Shown: positions 14,582 through 24,029, counted from the stretch's first letter. The stretch: DNA of 64,000 nt from Sphingobium aromaticiconvertens (GCF_037154075.1 NZ_JBANRJ010000001.1:800001-864000); one strand, 5' to 3'. Numbers and translations: made by a program. Notes: generated by a model not told the origin, from the sequence alone.

Positions 14582-15967
14582 ATGGCGACCATGCGTGCAC
14601 GCTTGGGTGTCCTGGGACGGGCGGGAGGTTTCCGTGGCAGGATCACCAGCATAGGGCATCTGTTGTCCGGCAGTTTCATGAATGCGGGGATCATGCTGCT
14701 CAGCGTGGCGATTGCCGCGCGAACCCTGGGGCCATATAGCTATGGCATCATGGTGCTGGTGCTGACTTTCGGTCGAACTGTCGAACGGATAATGCGCTTT
14801 GAATCCTGGCAGCCGGTCATAAAATTCGCGGCTGATCAGGAAGGACCGGATGACAAGGTCCGCCTGTCCCAACTCTACCTCTACGGCCTGACTCTCGACG
14901 TGGGAGCAGCGCTGTTGGCGGGTCTATCGACGATAATATTGGCGGCGGCGGGCGGGCGATTGTTCGGCCTGTCGTCGCTGCATGTCGAACTGGTGACTAT
15001 CTATTCCATTGCGCTGTTGTGCAATATCAACGGCATGCCGACGGCAGCCCTGCGGTTTGCAGGACATTTCCGGACGCTGGCCTACGCACAGCTTGTCGCG
15101 AACGTCCTGCGTATCGGGCTGGCGGCGCTCTGTGCGGCGCAGGGCTATGGGTTGGTTGGCTTCATGGTCGCCTGGACCGTGGCGCAGGTTGCCGGACAGA
15201 TTCTTTTCATCGGGCTGGGCTTTCGCGCTCTTGCCATCCAGAATATCCCCAATCCGCTGCGCGCCGATTGGCGCAATCTGCGGCAACGCTTCCCCGGTTT
15301 CCTGGCCTTTGCCTGGTCGACGAACATGTCGACCACGCTGCGGACATTCACGCAGGAGGTTGATGCGCTGCTGGTGGGCGCGCTCGCCGGGCCGGCGGCT
15401 GCAGGCATGTATCATATCGCCAAGCGCATGGCGAAGGTCGCGCAGACGGCTGGCGCACAGGTGCAGGCAGTCCTTTATCCGGACATGGCCCGCATCTGGG
15501 TAAAGGGCGACATGGCGACGTTCCGGTCCATGATTTTGCAAATCCAGTGGGCATTGGCGTCGCTGGGTATTTGCGCGCTGGCGGCCGGCTATCTGGCAGG
15601 CGATTTCCTTATCCATTTCGCCATTGGCGCCGCCTTTGCCGGGGCCTATCCGCTGCTGCTGACACAGTTGGTCGCTGTCTCGCTCAACCTGCATGCCGCG
15701 CCGTCGCGGGCGGCCTTGCTGGCTATGGGCGAGCATCGGGTGGTGATGCGGATTTCCATCGCGTCCACGCTGCTCTTTTTTACGGTGGCCTTCACCCTCA
15801 TCCCGCATATCGGCGCCATGGGGGCGAATATCGCCCATATCGCGCTCGGGGCGCTGACCGCTGTTCTGAGCGATATCTGGTGGATGCGCGGAAGCGCTGC
15901 CGGCCGCGTGCCGCTTCCCCAGTCCCAGTCCCAGTCCCAGTCCCAGTCTCAACCGCAACAGGTCTGA
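14582..15967 (+). CDS. Wzx-type flippase / polysaccharide biosynthesis membrane protein
   Basis: 461 residues from ATG 14582, with GGAAC six bases upstream; a GTG at 14567 lacks a ribosome-binding site. It contains about twelve to fourteen hydrophobic segments. The first, after a basic N-terminus (GHLLSGSFMNAGIMLLSVAIAARTLGP), is the characteristic start of MATE/Wzx exporters, where a helix is followed by RTLGPxxYG. It would flip undecaprenyl-linked repeat units to the periplasm for the Wzy-type polymerase at 4141. The extreme C-terminus is a low-complexity Ser-Gln tail coded by a hexanucleotide repeat. Confidence 0.88.
   Translation: MATMRARLGVLGRAGGFRGRITSIGHLLSGSFMNAGIMLLSVAIAARTLGPYSYGIMVLVLTFGRTVERIMRFESWQPVIKFAADQEGPDDKVRLSQLYLYGLTLDVGAALLAGLSTIILAAAGGRLFGLSSLHVELVTIYSIALLCNINGMPTAALRFAGHFRTLAYAQLVANVLRIGLAALCAAQGYGLVGFMVAWTVAQVAGQILFIGLGFRALAIQNIPNPLRADWRNLRQRFPGFLAFAWSTNMSTTLRTFTQEVDALLVGALAGPAAAGMYHIAKRMAKVAQTAGAQVQAVLYPDMARIWVKGDMATFRSMILQIQWALASLGICALAAGYLAGDFLIHFAIGAAFAGAYPLLLTQLVAVSLNLHAAPSRAALLAMGEHRVVMRISIASTLLFFTVAFTLIPHIGAMGANIAHIALGALTAVLSDIWWMRGSAAGRVPLPQSQSQSQSQSQPQQV
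15918..15947 (+). repeat. Hexanucleotide CCCAGT x5 tandem repeat at the wzx 3' end
   Basis: Five perfect copies of CCCAGT, read in frame as alternating Gln and Ser near the C-terminus of the flippase gene. Gain or loss of units would keep the reading frame and only lengthen or shorten the tail. Confidence 0.85.
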
Positions 15968-16120
15968 GGCAGATTGACGCCGGCCTGCGCATTTGTGTGC
16001 GCAGACTGGCATCATGGACCTTTTGGCGTACAGCCAATGAGCGGCTGGCGCGATCGGAGTGAAGGGATAGTCTGTCCGCTTACCCTCGCGGTTTGAACTC
16101 AAGCAACTGGATTTCTGGCT

Positions 16121-18127
16121 GTGCTCGATAATGCCCGACCCGTCGTCCTGCCCGCTGGTGGCAGTGCATCGACCTATCGCGCCGATGTCGACGGTCTGCG
16201 CGCGATTGCCGTCATCGTCATCATCCTGTTCCATGCCGAACTTGCCCCCTTCGCGGGCGGCTTTGTCGGCGTCGATATTTTCTTCGTTATCTCGGGTTAT
16301 CTGATCACACGCCTCATCATGGCGGATATCGATCACGGCGACTTTTCCATCATCACCTTCTACAAGCGACGGGTTCGTCGCCTCTTCCCGGCCCTGTTCG
16401 CGATGCTGGCAGTCACGTTGGTGGCTGGGGTATTTTTGTTACTGCCCCGCGATCTGGCCAGTCTGGGCCGGAATATCACGGGCACGACGCTGTTCGTCTC
16501 CAATTTCTTCTTCTGGGAGCAGGCGGGCTATTTCGAAGGGGATGCCCATTACAAGCCATTGCTGCACACTTGGTCTTTGGCCGTGGAAGAGCAATATTAC
16601 ATCGTTTACCCGCTGTTGCTGAGCCTTCTGAAGCGATGGTGGCCGCACTCTGTAAAGTCGGTCATGCTCGCCCTGACGCTTCTATCGTTCTTCGGTGCGG
16701 TGCTTATGATGCGGATCGATCCGAGCGCCGCCTTCTACCTTGCGCCATTTCGGGCCTGGGAACTGTTGCTCGGTGCGTTGATCGCCCTGCGCGTATTTCC
16801 AGTGCTGCCTGCCCGACTGACGGGATTTTTCAGCCTGTCCGGAGCGATCCTGATAGCGGGGTCGGTCCTGCTTTATTCCGACCTGACGCCCTTTCCCGGA
16901 ATCAGCGCGCTGGTGCCCTGCCTAGGGACGGCACTGATCCTCTATGCCGGTGAACATGCCAAGCCTGCGATCAATCGCCTGCTGGCGCAAAGGCCGATCG
17001 TTTTCATCGGCCTCATCTCTTATTCGGTGTATCTCTGGCATTGGCCGATCTTCGTCTTTGTCCGCTACTATGCGATCGAGAAACTGACGACGCTGGAATC
17101 GCTTGGTCTTCTGCTGTTTTCGCTGGCTGTGGGCGCGCTGTCCTGGCGCACTATCGAAATGCCGTTTCGCAAGAGCAGGAACTGGCGCATCCGCACGCCC
17201 ATTTTGCGGCTTGCGAGCGGTGTGATGGCGCTGTCGATCTTCGCGGGCGGCAGCATCTATGCGGCCAACGGCCTGCCAGATCGCTTTCCCAAGACGACGC
17301 AGCGCCTTTCCGACTATGCGCTGTCGATGAACCCGGAAGCGGACATGTGCGCCGATGTGGAACTTCAGCTTCGTAAGGGATCGCCCTGCACGATCGGTCC
17401 GCGGGACCAGGCACAGTTGTTTCTGTGGGGGGATTCCCATGCCGGAGCGCTGTTTGGCGCGATGCAGGTATTGGCCAAGGAAGGGAAAAGCACGATCTAT
17501 GGTGCTACGCCACGCTGTCCGCCCTTGCTGGGCCTGGGCACGGACGCGGCCTGCATAGCGGGCAACCAGAAGCGCCTTGATTATGTCCTTAGCCACCCGG
17601 AAATCGATACCGTCATTCTGGCCGCGCGATGGTCGCTCTATCTTGAAGGGCGGATGGTCGAGGGTCCGGCCGAAACCAACGGCAATCTGCCACGGCTGTT
17701 CGATGCGACAGGGCATGAATATGAACCGTTCACACGGGATGCCAGTCGCCATTTTCGCTATGCTTTCTATGCGCTGGTGAAACGGCTGCTGCTGGCGGAC
17801 AAGAAAGTCGTGCTGCTCTATCCGGTACCTGAAACGGGTTATGACATCCCTTCCACGCTGGCGCGGATCAACAGTCAGGGGGGCAATCCGGCTGCCTTCA
17901 CCATATCGCGTGACATCTATGACCGGCGCCAGTCGGAAGCGCTGCGGCTGCTGGATCAGCTCGGGCGGCGGCGGGCGCTGTATCGGGTCTATCCGGAGGA
18001 TGCCCTTTGCAATCGCACGGATTGCGTTACGTCCGTCGATGGCCGACCGCTCTATTTTGACAGTCACCATCTGTCGATTCCGGGCGCCCGCATTCTCTTG
18101 CCGCAGATAAGGGCAGCGTTGCACTGA
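16121..18127 (+). CDS. Acyltransferase-3 (OafA type) fused to SGNH domain
   Basis: 668 residues, GTG start at 16121. Residues about 1-370 form the ten-helix acyltransferase-3 domain: RADVDGLRAIAVIVI, the LFHAEL His, GGFVGVDIFFVISGYLI, and SYSVYLWHWPIF. Residues about 400-668 are a periplasmic SGNH hydrolase-like domain: LFLWGDSHAGALFG (catalytic Ser block) and YFDSHHLSIPGA (Asp-x-x-His block). Such fusions O-acetylate LPS, exopolysaccharide or peptidoglycan on the outer face of the inner membrane. In this locus it probably acylates the polymer or its repeat unit. The length fits the family (about 620-680). Confidence 0.92.
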   Translation: MLDNARPVVLPAGGSASTYRADVDGLRAIAVIVIILFHAELAPFAGGFVGVDIFFVISGYLITRLIMADIDHGDFSIITFYKRRVRRLFPALFAMLAVTLVAGVFLLLPRDLASLGRNITGTTLFVSNFFFWEQAGYFEGDAHYKPLLHTWSLAVEEQYYIVYPLLLSLLKRWWPHSVKSVMLALTLLSFFGAVLMMRIDPSAAFYLAPFRAWELLLGALIALRVFPVLPARLTGFFSLSGAILIAGSVLLYSDLTPFPGISALVPCLGTALILYAGEHAKPAINRLLAQRPIVFIGLISYSVYLWHWPIFVFVRYYAIEKLTTLESLGLLLFSLAVGALSWRTIEMPFRKSRNWRIRTPILRLASGVMALSIFAGGSIYAANGLPDRFPKTTQRLSDYALSMNPEADMCADVELQLRKGSPCTIGPRDQAQLFLWGDSHAGALFGAMQVLAKEGKSTIYGATPRCPPLLGLGTDAACIAGNQKRLDYVLSHPEIDTVILAARWSLYLEGRMVEGPAETNGNLPRLFDATGHEYEPFTRDASRHFRYAFYALVKRLLLADKKVVLLYPVPETGYDIPSTLARINSQGGNPAAFTISRDIYDRRQSEALRLLDQLGRRRALYRVYPEDALCNRTDCVTSVDGRPLYFDSHHLSIPGARILLPQIRAALH

Positions 18128-18278
18128 CGTAACGGCGGACAACGGCGCCTGCAATGCTGGGCAGGGATAGCGTGATACTATTGCCCGCTTGGTGTTTGGC
18201 ATCGGCCATTCGCACAATATTATGGATCGTCGGAATATGGTTAGTGCCGCCAGTTGATTGTGTCTGGCGAGGATTTTC

Positions 18279-19844
18279 ATGCGTTTCCGTCCTATCTTTG
18301 CGATGTCCGCAATGATCCTGGCGTCGGGATGTGGCGGGGGTGACAATGGCAGTTCTGCGGTTGTCGTGCCGGCCCCCACGCCAACGGCCACTCCCACGCC
18401 TACCCCTGCGCCCACGCCTACGCCTCCGGCTTCGCTTGCACCCAGCGCCTATAATCCCGCTAAGTTGCCCGATGGCCGTCAAAGGGCTTTTCCCACCGCC
18501 GAAGGCTTTGGCGCGGGTGCGGTCGGGGGGCGCGGCGGTCAGGTGATCGCCGTGACGACATTGGCGGATTCCGGTGCGGGTTCGCTGCGCGCCTGCATGA
18601 TGGCGACGGGTGCGCGGACCTGCATATTCCGCGTGAGCGGTACGATCGAGCTGCTGTCGCAGATCAAGCCGACCGCAGGAAATCTGACGATCGCGGGGCA
18701 GACGGCGCCGGGCGGTGGCATTGCGATCCGCAATGCGCCATCGAACCTGACCGGATCGCCGATCTTCTTCAACGCGCCGGATAATATCGTGCGGCACATC
18801 CGTATTCGTCCCGGTCCCACATCGGGCGCGAAACAGGACACAACCGATGCGATTACTGTGGATGCAGGGGCCACCAACACGATCATCGATCATGTGTCGC
18901 TGTCCTGGGCGACGGACGAACCGTTCAATTCGACCAAGATGTCGAGTAAAATAACCGTGCAATGGTCGCTGATATATGAAGGTCTAAGCCATTCGACGCA
19001 TATACAGGGCGAACATGCGAAGGGCATGTTCGTCGAAGGCAGCGACATCACCGTGCATCATATGCTGATCGCGCATGCCACCGATCGCATGCCCAATCTG
19101 GGGGTAGGGGCGCGGGTCGATCTGGTTAATCTTGTTTCCTACAACATGGCGGAGAAGGCCCATCAATATTTCTCGATGTTGCAAAGGCAATCGGACCCGG
19201 CCAGCGGCGTTACGCGCGAAGTGAACGTGATTGGCAACTGGGTTTCGCTGGGGCCAAATTCGGTCCGGGGCCTGCCAATCCATGGCGCGGATTATGACGA
19301 GGCATTTTCGACTTTTCCCGGCCATGCCGCTTTTTATGTTTCGGGCAATATCGACGGTCGCCGACGGACGACCAGCGATGACGAGCGGCTGTTCTTCGAC
19401 CCCGCCGACTGGAAATATCTGCTCGCCAGCGTGATCGGCACGCTGACCGTGCAGCATTATTCCAGCGCGGAGCAGGCGGTGCGCGACGTCCTGTCCTTTG
19501 GCGGCGCCTTTCCCCGGGATGCTTCGGATCAGCGTGTCGTCGCCGATTTTCAGGCCTGCCGGGGGGCGATCATCGACAGCCCGACGCAAGTGGGTGGTTG
19601 GCCCGCGCTGGCGGCGGGCACGCCCTATGTCGATGCGGATGGCGATGGCATGGACGATAGCTGGGAAAGCAGCCAGGGGATCACCAGCGGCACCGCGGAC
19701 GCCGATGGCGATGGCTACACCAATCTGGAAGAGTTTCTGAACGAGCGGGCCGGCGATCAGGATGCGTCGGGCCAGCTTTTGCTTCGGGTCGGGACGGGGC
19801 AGGGGGCGGTGCCTGCTGTCAACTGCGGCTTTCCGGTGAGCTGA
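18279..19844 (+). CDS. Pectate-lyase-like lipoprotein with Pro-Thr linker and calcium-binding tail
   Basis: 521 residues from ATG 18279 with GAGGA upstream. The lipobox LASGC gives Cys18, followed by Gly-rich and then a Pro-Thr repeat linker (residues about 35-60). The catalytic-type domain starts AFPTAEGFGAGAVGG and VIAVTTLADSGAGSLRAC, close to the protein coded at 864-2243, and continues as parallel beta-helix rungs (IDHVSLSWATDE). The tail has two Ca-binding loops, DADGDGMDDSWE and DADGDGYTNLEEF. The linker would hold the enzyme away from the membrane. Convergent with the epimerase gene, only 14 bases apart. Substrate unknown; the locus's own polymer is the natural candidate. Confidence 0.85.
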   Translation: MRFRPIFAMSAMILASGCGGGDNGSSAVVVPAPTPTATPTPTPAPTPTPPASLAPSAYNPAKLPDGRQRAFPTAEGFGAGAVGGRGGQVIAVTTLADSGAGSLRACMMATGARTCIFRVSGTIELLSQIKPTAGNLTIAGQTAPGGGIAIRNAPSNLTGSPIFFNAPDNIVRHIRIRPGPTSGAKQDTTDAITVDAGATNTIIDHVSLSWATDEPFNSTKMSSKITVQWSLIYEGLSHSTHIQGEHAKGMFVEGSDITVHHMLIAHATDRMPNLGVGARVDLVNLVSYNMAEKAHQYFSMLQRQSDPASGVTREVNVIGNWVSLGPNSVRGLPIHGADYDEAFSTFPGHAAFYVSGNIDGRRRTTSDDERLFFDPADWKYLLASVIGTLTVQHYSSAEQAVRDVLSFGGAFPRDASDQRVVADFQACRGAIIDSPTQVGGWPALAAGTPYVDADGDGMDDSWESSQGITSGTADADGDGYTNLEEFLNERAGDQDASGQLLLRVGTGQGAVPAVNCGFPVS

Positions 19845-19858
19845 CGCCGGTCTGCGGC

Positions 19859-20755
19859 TCAGTGTTGGTGAAGGATGGTCGACAGCCCCGCCGATAAGGG
19901 ACTCGGATCGCAGCCAAGGGACCGCAGCCGCATAATGTCGAGCGGCGGGAAGCCGGTGTCGCCTGACGTTCCCTCTCCGGGCCTTTCGATGACAGACCCG
20001 CCGGTCAGGTCCGCAATCATCCGGGCCAGCGTCTTTATGGTCGTGCGAACCCCGCTGCCCACATTGATCGGACCGGAACAGTCGCGCTCCACGGCCAGCA
20101 TCAGCGCCTGCACGACATCGTCCACATGGACCAGGTCCGCGCCGAATTGCCCGCCGTCGATAATCTCCATGGGACGTCCTTCAACCGCAGCGCGTACCAT
20201 GATGCCCAGCGCGCCCGTGGTCTGCCCCGGACCATAGACGGACGCCAGCCGAAGCGTCGTCAACGCCATGCCTCTGGTTCGGCAAAATTCGGTGGCGTAG
20301 ATCTCCTGCAGGATTTTCGATCCCAGATAATAGCTTCGGCTGCGCGGGAACATCGGCGCATTTTCATCCGGCATGTCCACACCGTCGGCATAGGCATTCG
20401 CGCTGGTCGTCTGGACGATGCGTTTGACGCCTGCGGTCGCGGCCTTTTCGATCAGGCGCAGCGTGCCCCCCGCATTGATGGCCCAGCATCGTTCCGCCGC
20501 CGCCGGATCGCTATGGTCGGGGGGGATATAGGCCGCCAGATGGACAAGGGCGGTGCAATCCTGAAGCATCGCGGCATCGTGGGTCGGTGCCTCCAGATCG
20601 AAAGGACAAACCTCATCTTCCGGCGCGAAGTCCTCCGCCGCGTGGCGCGTCAAATGTCGGATGCGATAGCCTTTGGCTCTGGCGACAACGGCGAAGCGTT
20701 TGCCGATGAAGCCCGATCCTCCGGTAAGGGCGATGGTTGTGGATGGGTCCGTCAC
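19859..20755 (-). CDS. NAD-dependent epimerase/dehydratase
   Basis: 298 residues from a GTG at 20755 that overlaps the stop of the ATP-grasp gene (GTGA). A longer in-frame extension to 20872 would overlap that gene by 120 bases and adds no Rossmann sequence. The extended SDR marks are TGGSGFIGKRF at the N-terminus, VHLAAYIPPD, a Ser block in TTSANAY, and YYLGSKILQE, the catalytic YxxxK. The family modifies nucleotide sugars by epimerisation, dehydration or reduction. Last gene of a coupled trio. The substrate cannot be deduced. Confidence 0.88.
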   Translation of the reverse strand: MTDPSTTIALTGGSGFIGKRFAVVARAKGYRIRHLTRHAAEDFAPEDEVCPFDLEAPTHDAAMLQDCTALVHLAAYIPPDHSDPAAAERCWAINAGGTLRLIEKAATAGVKRIVQTTSANAYADGVDMPDENAPMFPRSRSYYLGSKILQEIYATEFCRTRGMALTTLRLASVYGPGQTTGALGIMVRAAVEGRPMEIIDGGQFGADLVHVDDVVQALMLAVERDCSGPINVGSGVRTTIKTLARMIADLTGGSVIERPGEGTSGDTGFPPLDIMRLRSLGCDPSPLSAGLSTILHQH

Positions 20756-21735
20756 AGCACGGCGTCGATACGCTCCTGGGCTACGAACATCTCGTCCAGA
20801 AAGCGCAGGATGACACCCGTTCGGATGGGCGGTTGAACGATCGGCGTCCCGTATAACAGCTTGCGAACGCACATTTCGACTTCGTTGAAGCCCGCCATCG
20901 CACGCAGCGGCGTGGTACCCGAAAAGCGCCCGTTAATCTCGAACACGCGTGGAACGCCCTGCTTGTCGAGGCGGAACTGGAAATTGGCGGGACCATGGGG
21001 TTGCAGCGCAGCGCCGAACGCGCGGACGGCCTGGTTCAACTCTACATAATCGCCGGTATAGGCGCGATAGGTGTTCCCGTCGCGCAAGTCCCGGCGCATG
21101 ACGATGGAGGCCTGCACCTCACCATCGAACACGATGACGCTGGCGGTATATTCGCAGTCGGGATCGCCGATACATTCCTGCACGACCAAGCCGGTCCGTC
21201 CGGCCAGCGCTTCGTCCAGTTCGGCTTTGCTGGTCGCGATCGACACGCCAACGGACCGCGCGCCGATGCGCGGCTTCACGACCAGCGGGAAGCCCACAGA
21301 TTCGACCAGCGCCGCGATCGCCGCCGGATCGTCGCCCGAAGCCGAAGCAGGGGGATTGAGTCCAGCCTGTTCAAAGAAGCGGCAGGTTTCCAGCTTGTCG
21401 TCCGCGATGGCGATGACGCGCGGATCGCTGACGATGATTTTCGTGTCGAACGCGGCCTCAAGCTGCGCCCGCTGGCTTGCGAAGAAGGATAGCTCGACGT
21501 CGGTGCCGACCATCACGATATCCGGCCGTTCGCGATCCAGCAGTTCCTCGATCCGCGCACCAAACGCCTCATCAGCGGCGAAGGGCAGGCGATAGGCTGC
21601 ATCGCCCCAGTAGAGGCCGGACGACAGCGGGTTTGGATCGGCCGTGACGATCGTGCAGTCGAGCGACGATTGCCGCAACGATTTGATGATGCCCTGTCCC
21701 AGAACAGCGCCCGCGCCGGTGACGAGCGCCTTCAT
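20752..21735 (-). CDS. ATP-grasp ligase, carbamoyl-phosphate-synthase-like
   Basis: 327 residues. The N-terminal domain starts MKALVTGAGAVLGQGIIKSL, a Rossmann-like pre-ATP-grasp fold. The ATP-grasp domain shows FPLVVKPRIGARSVGVSI (ATP-binding Lys and flexible loop, about residues 150-167), VVQECI, and FEINGRFSGTTPL (Mg-binding Glu and Asn, about 270-282). Such free-standing proteins join a carboxylate to an amine or thiol through an acyl phosphate. It is coupled by ATGA/GTGA overlaps to the phosphoesterase before it and the epimerase after it. In a polysaccharide locus an amide link between a uronic acid and an amino compound is possible, but unproven. Confidence 0.82.
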   Translation of the reverse strand: MKALVTGAGAVLGQGIIKSLRQSSLDCTIVTADPNPLSSGLYWGDAAYRLPFAADEAFGARIEELLDRERPDIVMVGTDVELSFFASQRAQLEAAFDTKIIVSDPRVIAIADDKLETCRFFEQAGLNPPASASGDDPAAIAALVESVGFPLVVKPRIGARSVGVSIATSKAELDEALAGRTGLVVQECIGDPDCEYTASVIVFDGEVQASIVMRRDLRDGNTYRAYTGDYVELNQAVRAFGAALQPHGPANFQFRLDKQGVPRVFEINGRFSGTTPLRAMAGFNEVEMCVRKLLYGTPIVQPPIRTGVILRFLDEMFVAQERIDAVL

Positions 21736-22460
21736 GCGAAAAACCCGCAGAGCCGGTCCTGCGTCGGCACGGACAGACTGGTGGCGCGGATCGCTTGCCG
21801 ATGGGCCTTGCGGTCGAAGGGCAGGGGGCGGGGGCTCACCCTGACTTCATCCCCTTGTATTTCGACCATCGCCCATTGCATATGTCCTTCTCCATCGTCT
21901 CTTGGCTGACCCAGCGAACCGAGCGTGAAAATAGTGCCCGTGGCGCAATCGAACCGGCGAGCGCGATGCGTATGCCCGAACAGGCCATAGCGAAAACCGC
22001 GCTCGGCCAGGGCGACAGCGGCGGCCTCCGCCTCTTCGGCCGAATTGATGTAGCGCCAGTCGCCAAAAGCATAGGGGTTTGCGTGCGCGACGAACAAGGG
22101 ACCAGCGGACCAATGTTGCCGCCAGTCAAAGGCGTCCATCACGCCCGCAGGCAATTGTTCATTCGTCCACGCCACCGTCTCCTGAATCCAGTCGGGCAGC
22201 CTGTCCAGATAGCGGCTCCCGGCGTCCGTCGCCCGTTGGTACATCTGGTCATGGTTGCCGGTAATCAGGATCGCTCCATCGCGAGCGACCGCGTCCTGCA
22301 CCAGCGCGATCGTTTCCAGCGGCGCGACGCCATAGGTCAGCAAATCGCCCATCAGCAGCAGCACGTCGAAACCCTCCCGTCGGGCGGCGGACAATGCCTG
22401 CTCCAGCGTGCTGCTGACTGCATGAATGTCCGTCAGCGCGGCGATCCTCACCGGCTCCAC
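21732..22460 (-). CDS. Calcineurin-like metallophosphoesterase
   Basis: 242 residues. All five metal-binding blocks of the family are visible: TDIH (about residues 10-13), LLMGDLLTYG (GD), ITGNHDQ (GNH), FVAHANPY (H), and LFGHTHRARRF (GHxH, about residues 187-197). These enzymes hydrolyse phosphomonoesters or diesters with a two-metal centre. First gene of the trio with the ATP-grasp and epimerase genes. Its phosphate substrate is unknown; a nucleotide-sugar or lipid-linked intermediate would suit the setting. The promoter should lie in the divergent region 22461-22799. Confidence 0.85.
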   Translation of the reverse strand: MEPVRIAALTDIHAVSSTLEQALSAARREGFDVLLLMGDLLTYGVAPLETIALVQDAVARDGAILITGNHDQMYQRATDAGSRYLDRLPDWIQETVAWTNEQLPAGVMDAFDWRQHWSAGPLFVAHANPYAFGDWRYINSAEEAEAAAVALAERGFRYGLFGHTHRARRFDCATGTIFTLGSLGQPRDDGEGHMQWAMVEIQGDEVRVSPRPLPFDRKAHRQAIRATSLSVPTQDRLCGFFA

Positions 22461-22799
22461 CCTCCCGGTGCTTGCGGGGCTGTCAACATCGGGGACATCC
22501 TTCTCGAAACGGGCGGCGCTGCCTGAACGGATTCATGCCCGACATGCTAACGGAGCGGAGGATGACCCGTTAGCATTCGATCAGCTACTATCCTTTATCC
22601 CGGCACTGTGCCGACAGGATTAGCGCGCCTCTCATTGGGGGTATGGCGCCCGCCATTGCGGCACGGAATGGCCAGAACAGGCCGCGCGCCGCCTGCCTCT
22701 AATGGGTATCTACCGATGCGCCCGCAGGCACACGGCCAGAGCATGATAGATCATCCTCTGTCTGGCGAAAGGAAGTGCCATAGTGGGGAGCCCTGCGGA
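22461..22799. other. Divergent intergenic region with 10-bp dyad and shared 12-mer
   Basis: 339 bases between the leftward phosphoesterase gene and the rightward glycosyltransferase. ATGCTAACGG at 22544-22553 and CCGTTAGCAT at 22567-22576 are a perfect 10-bp inverted repeat with a 13-base spacer. ACTATCCTTTAT at 22587-22598 repeats the 12-mer found at 9820-9831 and is followed by a small stem CGGCACTGTGCCG. A reading frame open from 22608 into the glycosyltransferase has no homologous N-terminal sequence. Confidence 0.5.
22544..22576. promoter_or_regulatory. Perfect 10-bp inverted repeat, candidate operator
   Basis: Arms ATGCTAACGG and CCGTTAGCAT separated by 13 bases, so the half-site centres are about two helical turns apart, a common geometry for a dimeric regulator. 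It lies between divergent genes. There is no T-run, so it is not a terminator. Confidence 0.5.
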
Positions 22800-23993
22800 A
22801 TGAAGGTCGTTATCCTTTCCAGCCTGTCCTGGTCGCTGATCAATTTTCGCGGCGCGCTGATCGCCCGGATGGTCGAGGCCGGGCATGATGTCGTTGCCTG
22901 CGCGCCGGATGGCGAACCTGAGGTGATCGCGGCCCTCTCGAAGATGGGTGTGCATTTCCGCCTGACGCCCATGGCGCGGGCGGGGACCAATCCGCTGCGC
23001 GATGCATGGACGTTTTTCCATTATTGGCGACTCCTTCAGTCGGAGCGTCCCGATGTAGTGGTCGCCTATACGCAAAAACCGATCATCTATGGCGGCCTTG
23101 CGACCAGGCTGCTTGGACGCATGCGTTTCTATGCGATCATGAGCGGCCTTGGCTATGTGTTCAGCACAGAGGCGGACGGTCGTCCGCTGTTGCGATCGGC
23201 TGTTTCGCGGCTGTACCGGCTGGGGGTGCGCCGCGCAGATTGCATCTTTGTCTTCAACGGGGATGATCGTCGCCTGATGCTCGAAAACGGCATCGTCGCG
23301 CCCGACCAGCCTGTGATGCAGGTGCCCGGATCGGGCATCGACATCGCGTACTTTACACAACAGCCCTTGCCGGATGGCCCACCGACTTTCCTGATGATGG
23401 GCCGCCTGATGCGCGACAAGGGCGTGGGTGAATATGTCGAAGCCGCCCGCATCGTGCGGCAAACACGGCCCGATGTGCGCTTCATGCTCCTCACCCGGCC
23501 GGAGACGGAAAATCCCACCGGCTACACGGCGCAGGATCTCGACGCGTGGCGTCGGGCCGGGTTGATCGAATTCGTGCCGGAAACGCGCGACGTCCGTCCC
23601 TTTATCGCGTCGGCCCACGTCTTCGTGTTGCCCTCCTTCTATCGCGAGGGATTGCCCCGCACCATATTGGAAGCACTGGCGACGGGACGCCCGGTCATCA
23701 CGACCGATATGCCCGGATGCCGGGAGCCGATCGAGGAGGGGGTGAACGGCCTGCTGGTTCCGCCGCGCGACGCGCCCGCCCTGGCTACGGCCATGAATCA
23801 TCTGCTCGACAACCCCGACCTTCTTGCCGCGATGGCTGGGGCGGCGCGACAAAAGGCGGTCGATGTCTATGATGTGGACAAGGTGAATGCCTTGCTGATG
23901 GAGGTCATGGGGCTGCGCAGTGCGGCTATGGCCCCGGTCGCTGCCTCGACCACAGGGGCAGGCGTGCCCGTGCTGGAAGCGCTGTCAAGCTAA
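22800..23993 (+). CDS. Glycosyltransferase family 4 (PglA-like), second copy
   Basis: 397 residues from ATG 22800, preceded by GGGGAG. It is closely similar over its whole length to the protein coded at 10158-11327: FRLTPMARAGTNPLRD, VAYTQKPIIYGG, MSGLGYVFS, FVFNGDDRRLM, FLMMGRLMRDKGV and PSFYREGLPRTILEALATG all have near-identical partners. The last 15 residues are extra. Either the two copies add successive sugars or one is redundant. The catalytic Glu in the E-x7-E region (REGLPRTILE) is kept, so it should be active. Confidence 0.9.
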   Translation: MKVVILSSLSWSLINFRGALIARMVEAGHDVVACAPDGEPEVIAALSKMGVHFRLTPMARAGTNPLRDAWTFFHYWRLLQSERPDVVVAYTQKPIIYGGLATRLLGRMRFYAIMSGLGYVFSTEADGRPLLRSAVSRLYRLGVRRADCIFVFNGDDRRLMLENGIVAPDQPVMQVPGSGIDIAYFTQQPLPDGPPTFLMMGRLMRDKGVGEYVEAARIVRQTRPDVRFMLLTRPETENPTGYTAQDLDAWRRAGLIEFVPETRDVRPFIASAHVFVLPSFYREGLPRTILEALATGRPVITTDMPGCREPIEEGVNGLLVPPRDAPALATAMNHLLDNPDLLAAMAGAARQKAVDVYDVDKVNALLMEVMGLRSAAMAPVAASTTGAGVPVLEALSS

Positions 23994-24029
23994 CGGCGTG
24001 AAGGGGGCGACCGCAGCCGTCCCGTCCGC

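Noticed and set aside
14924..16336. Leftward open frame of 470 codons
   Set aside because: Antisense to the flippase and acyltransferase genes; Arg/Gln/His-rich without family features.
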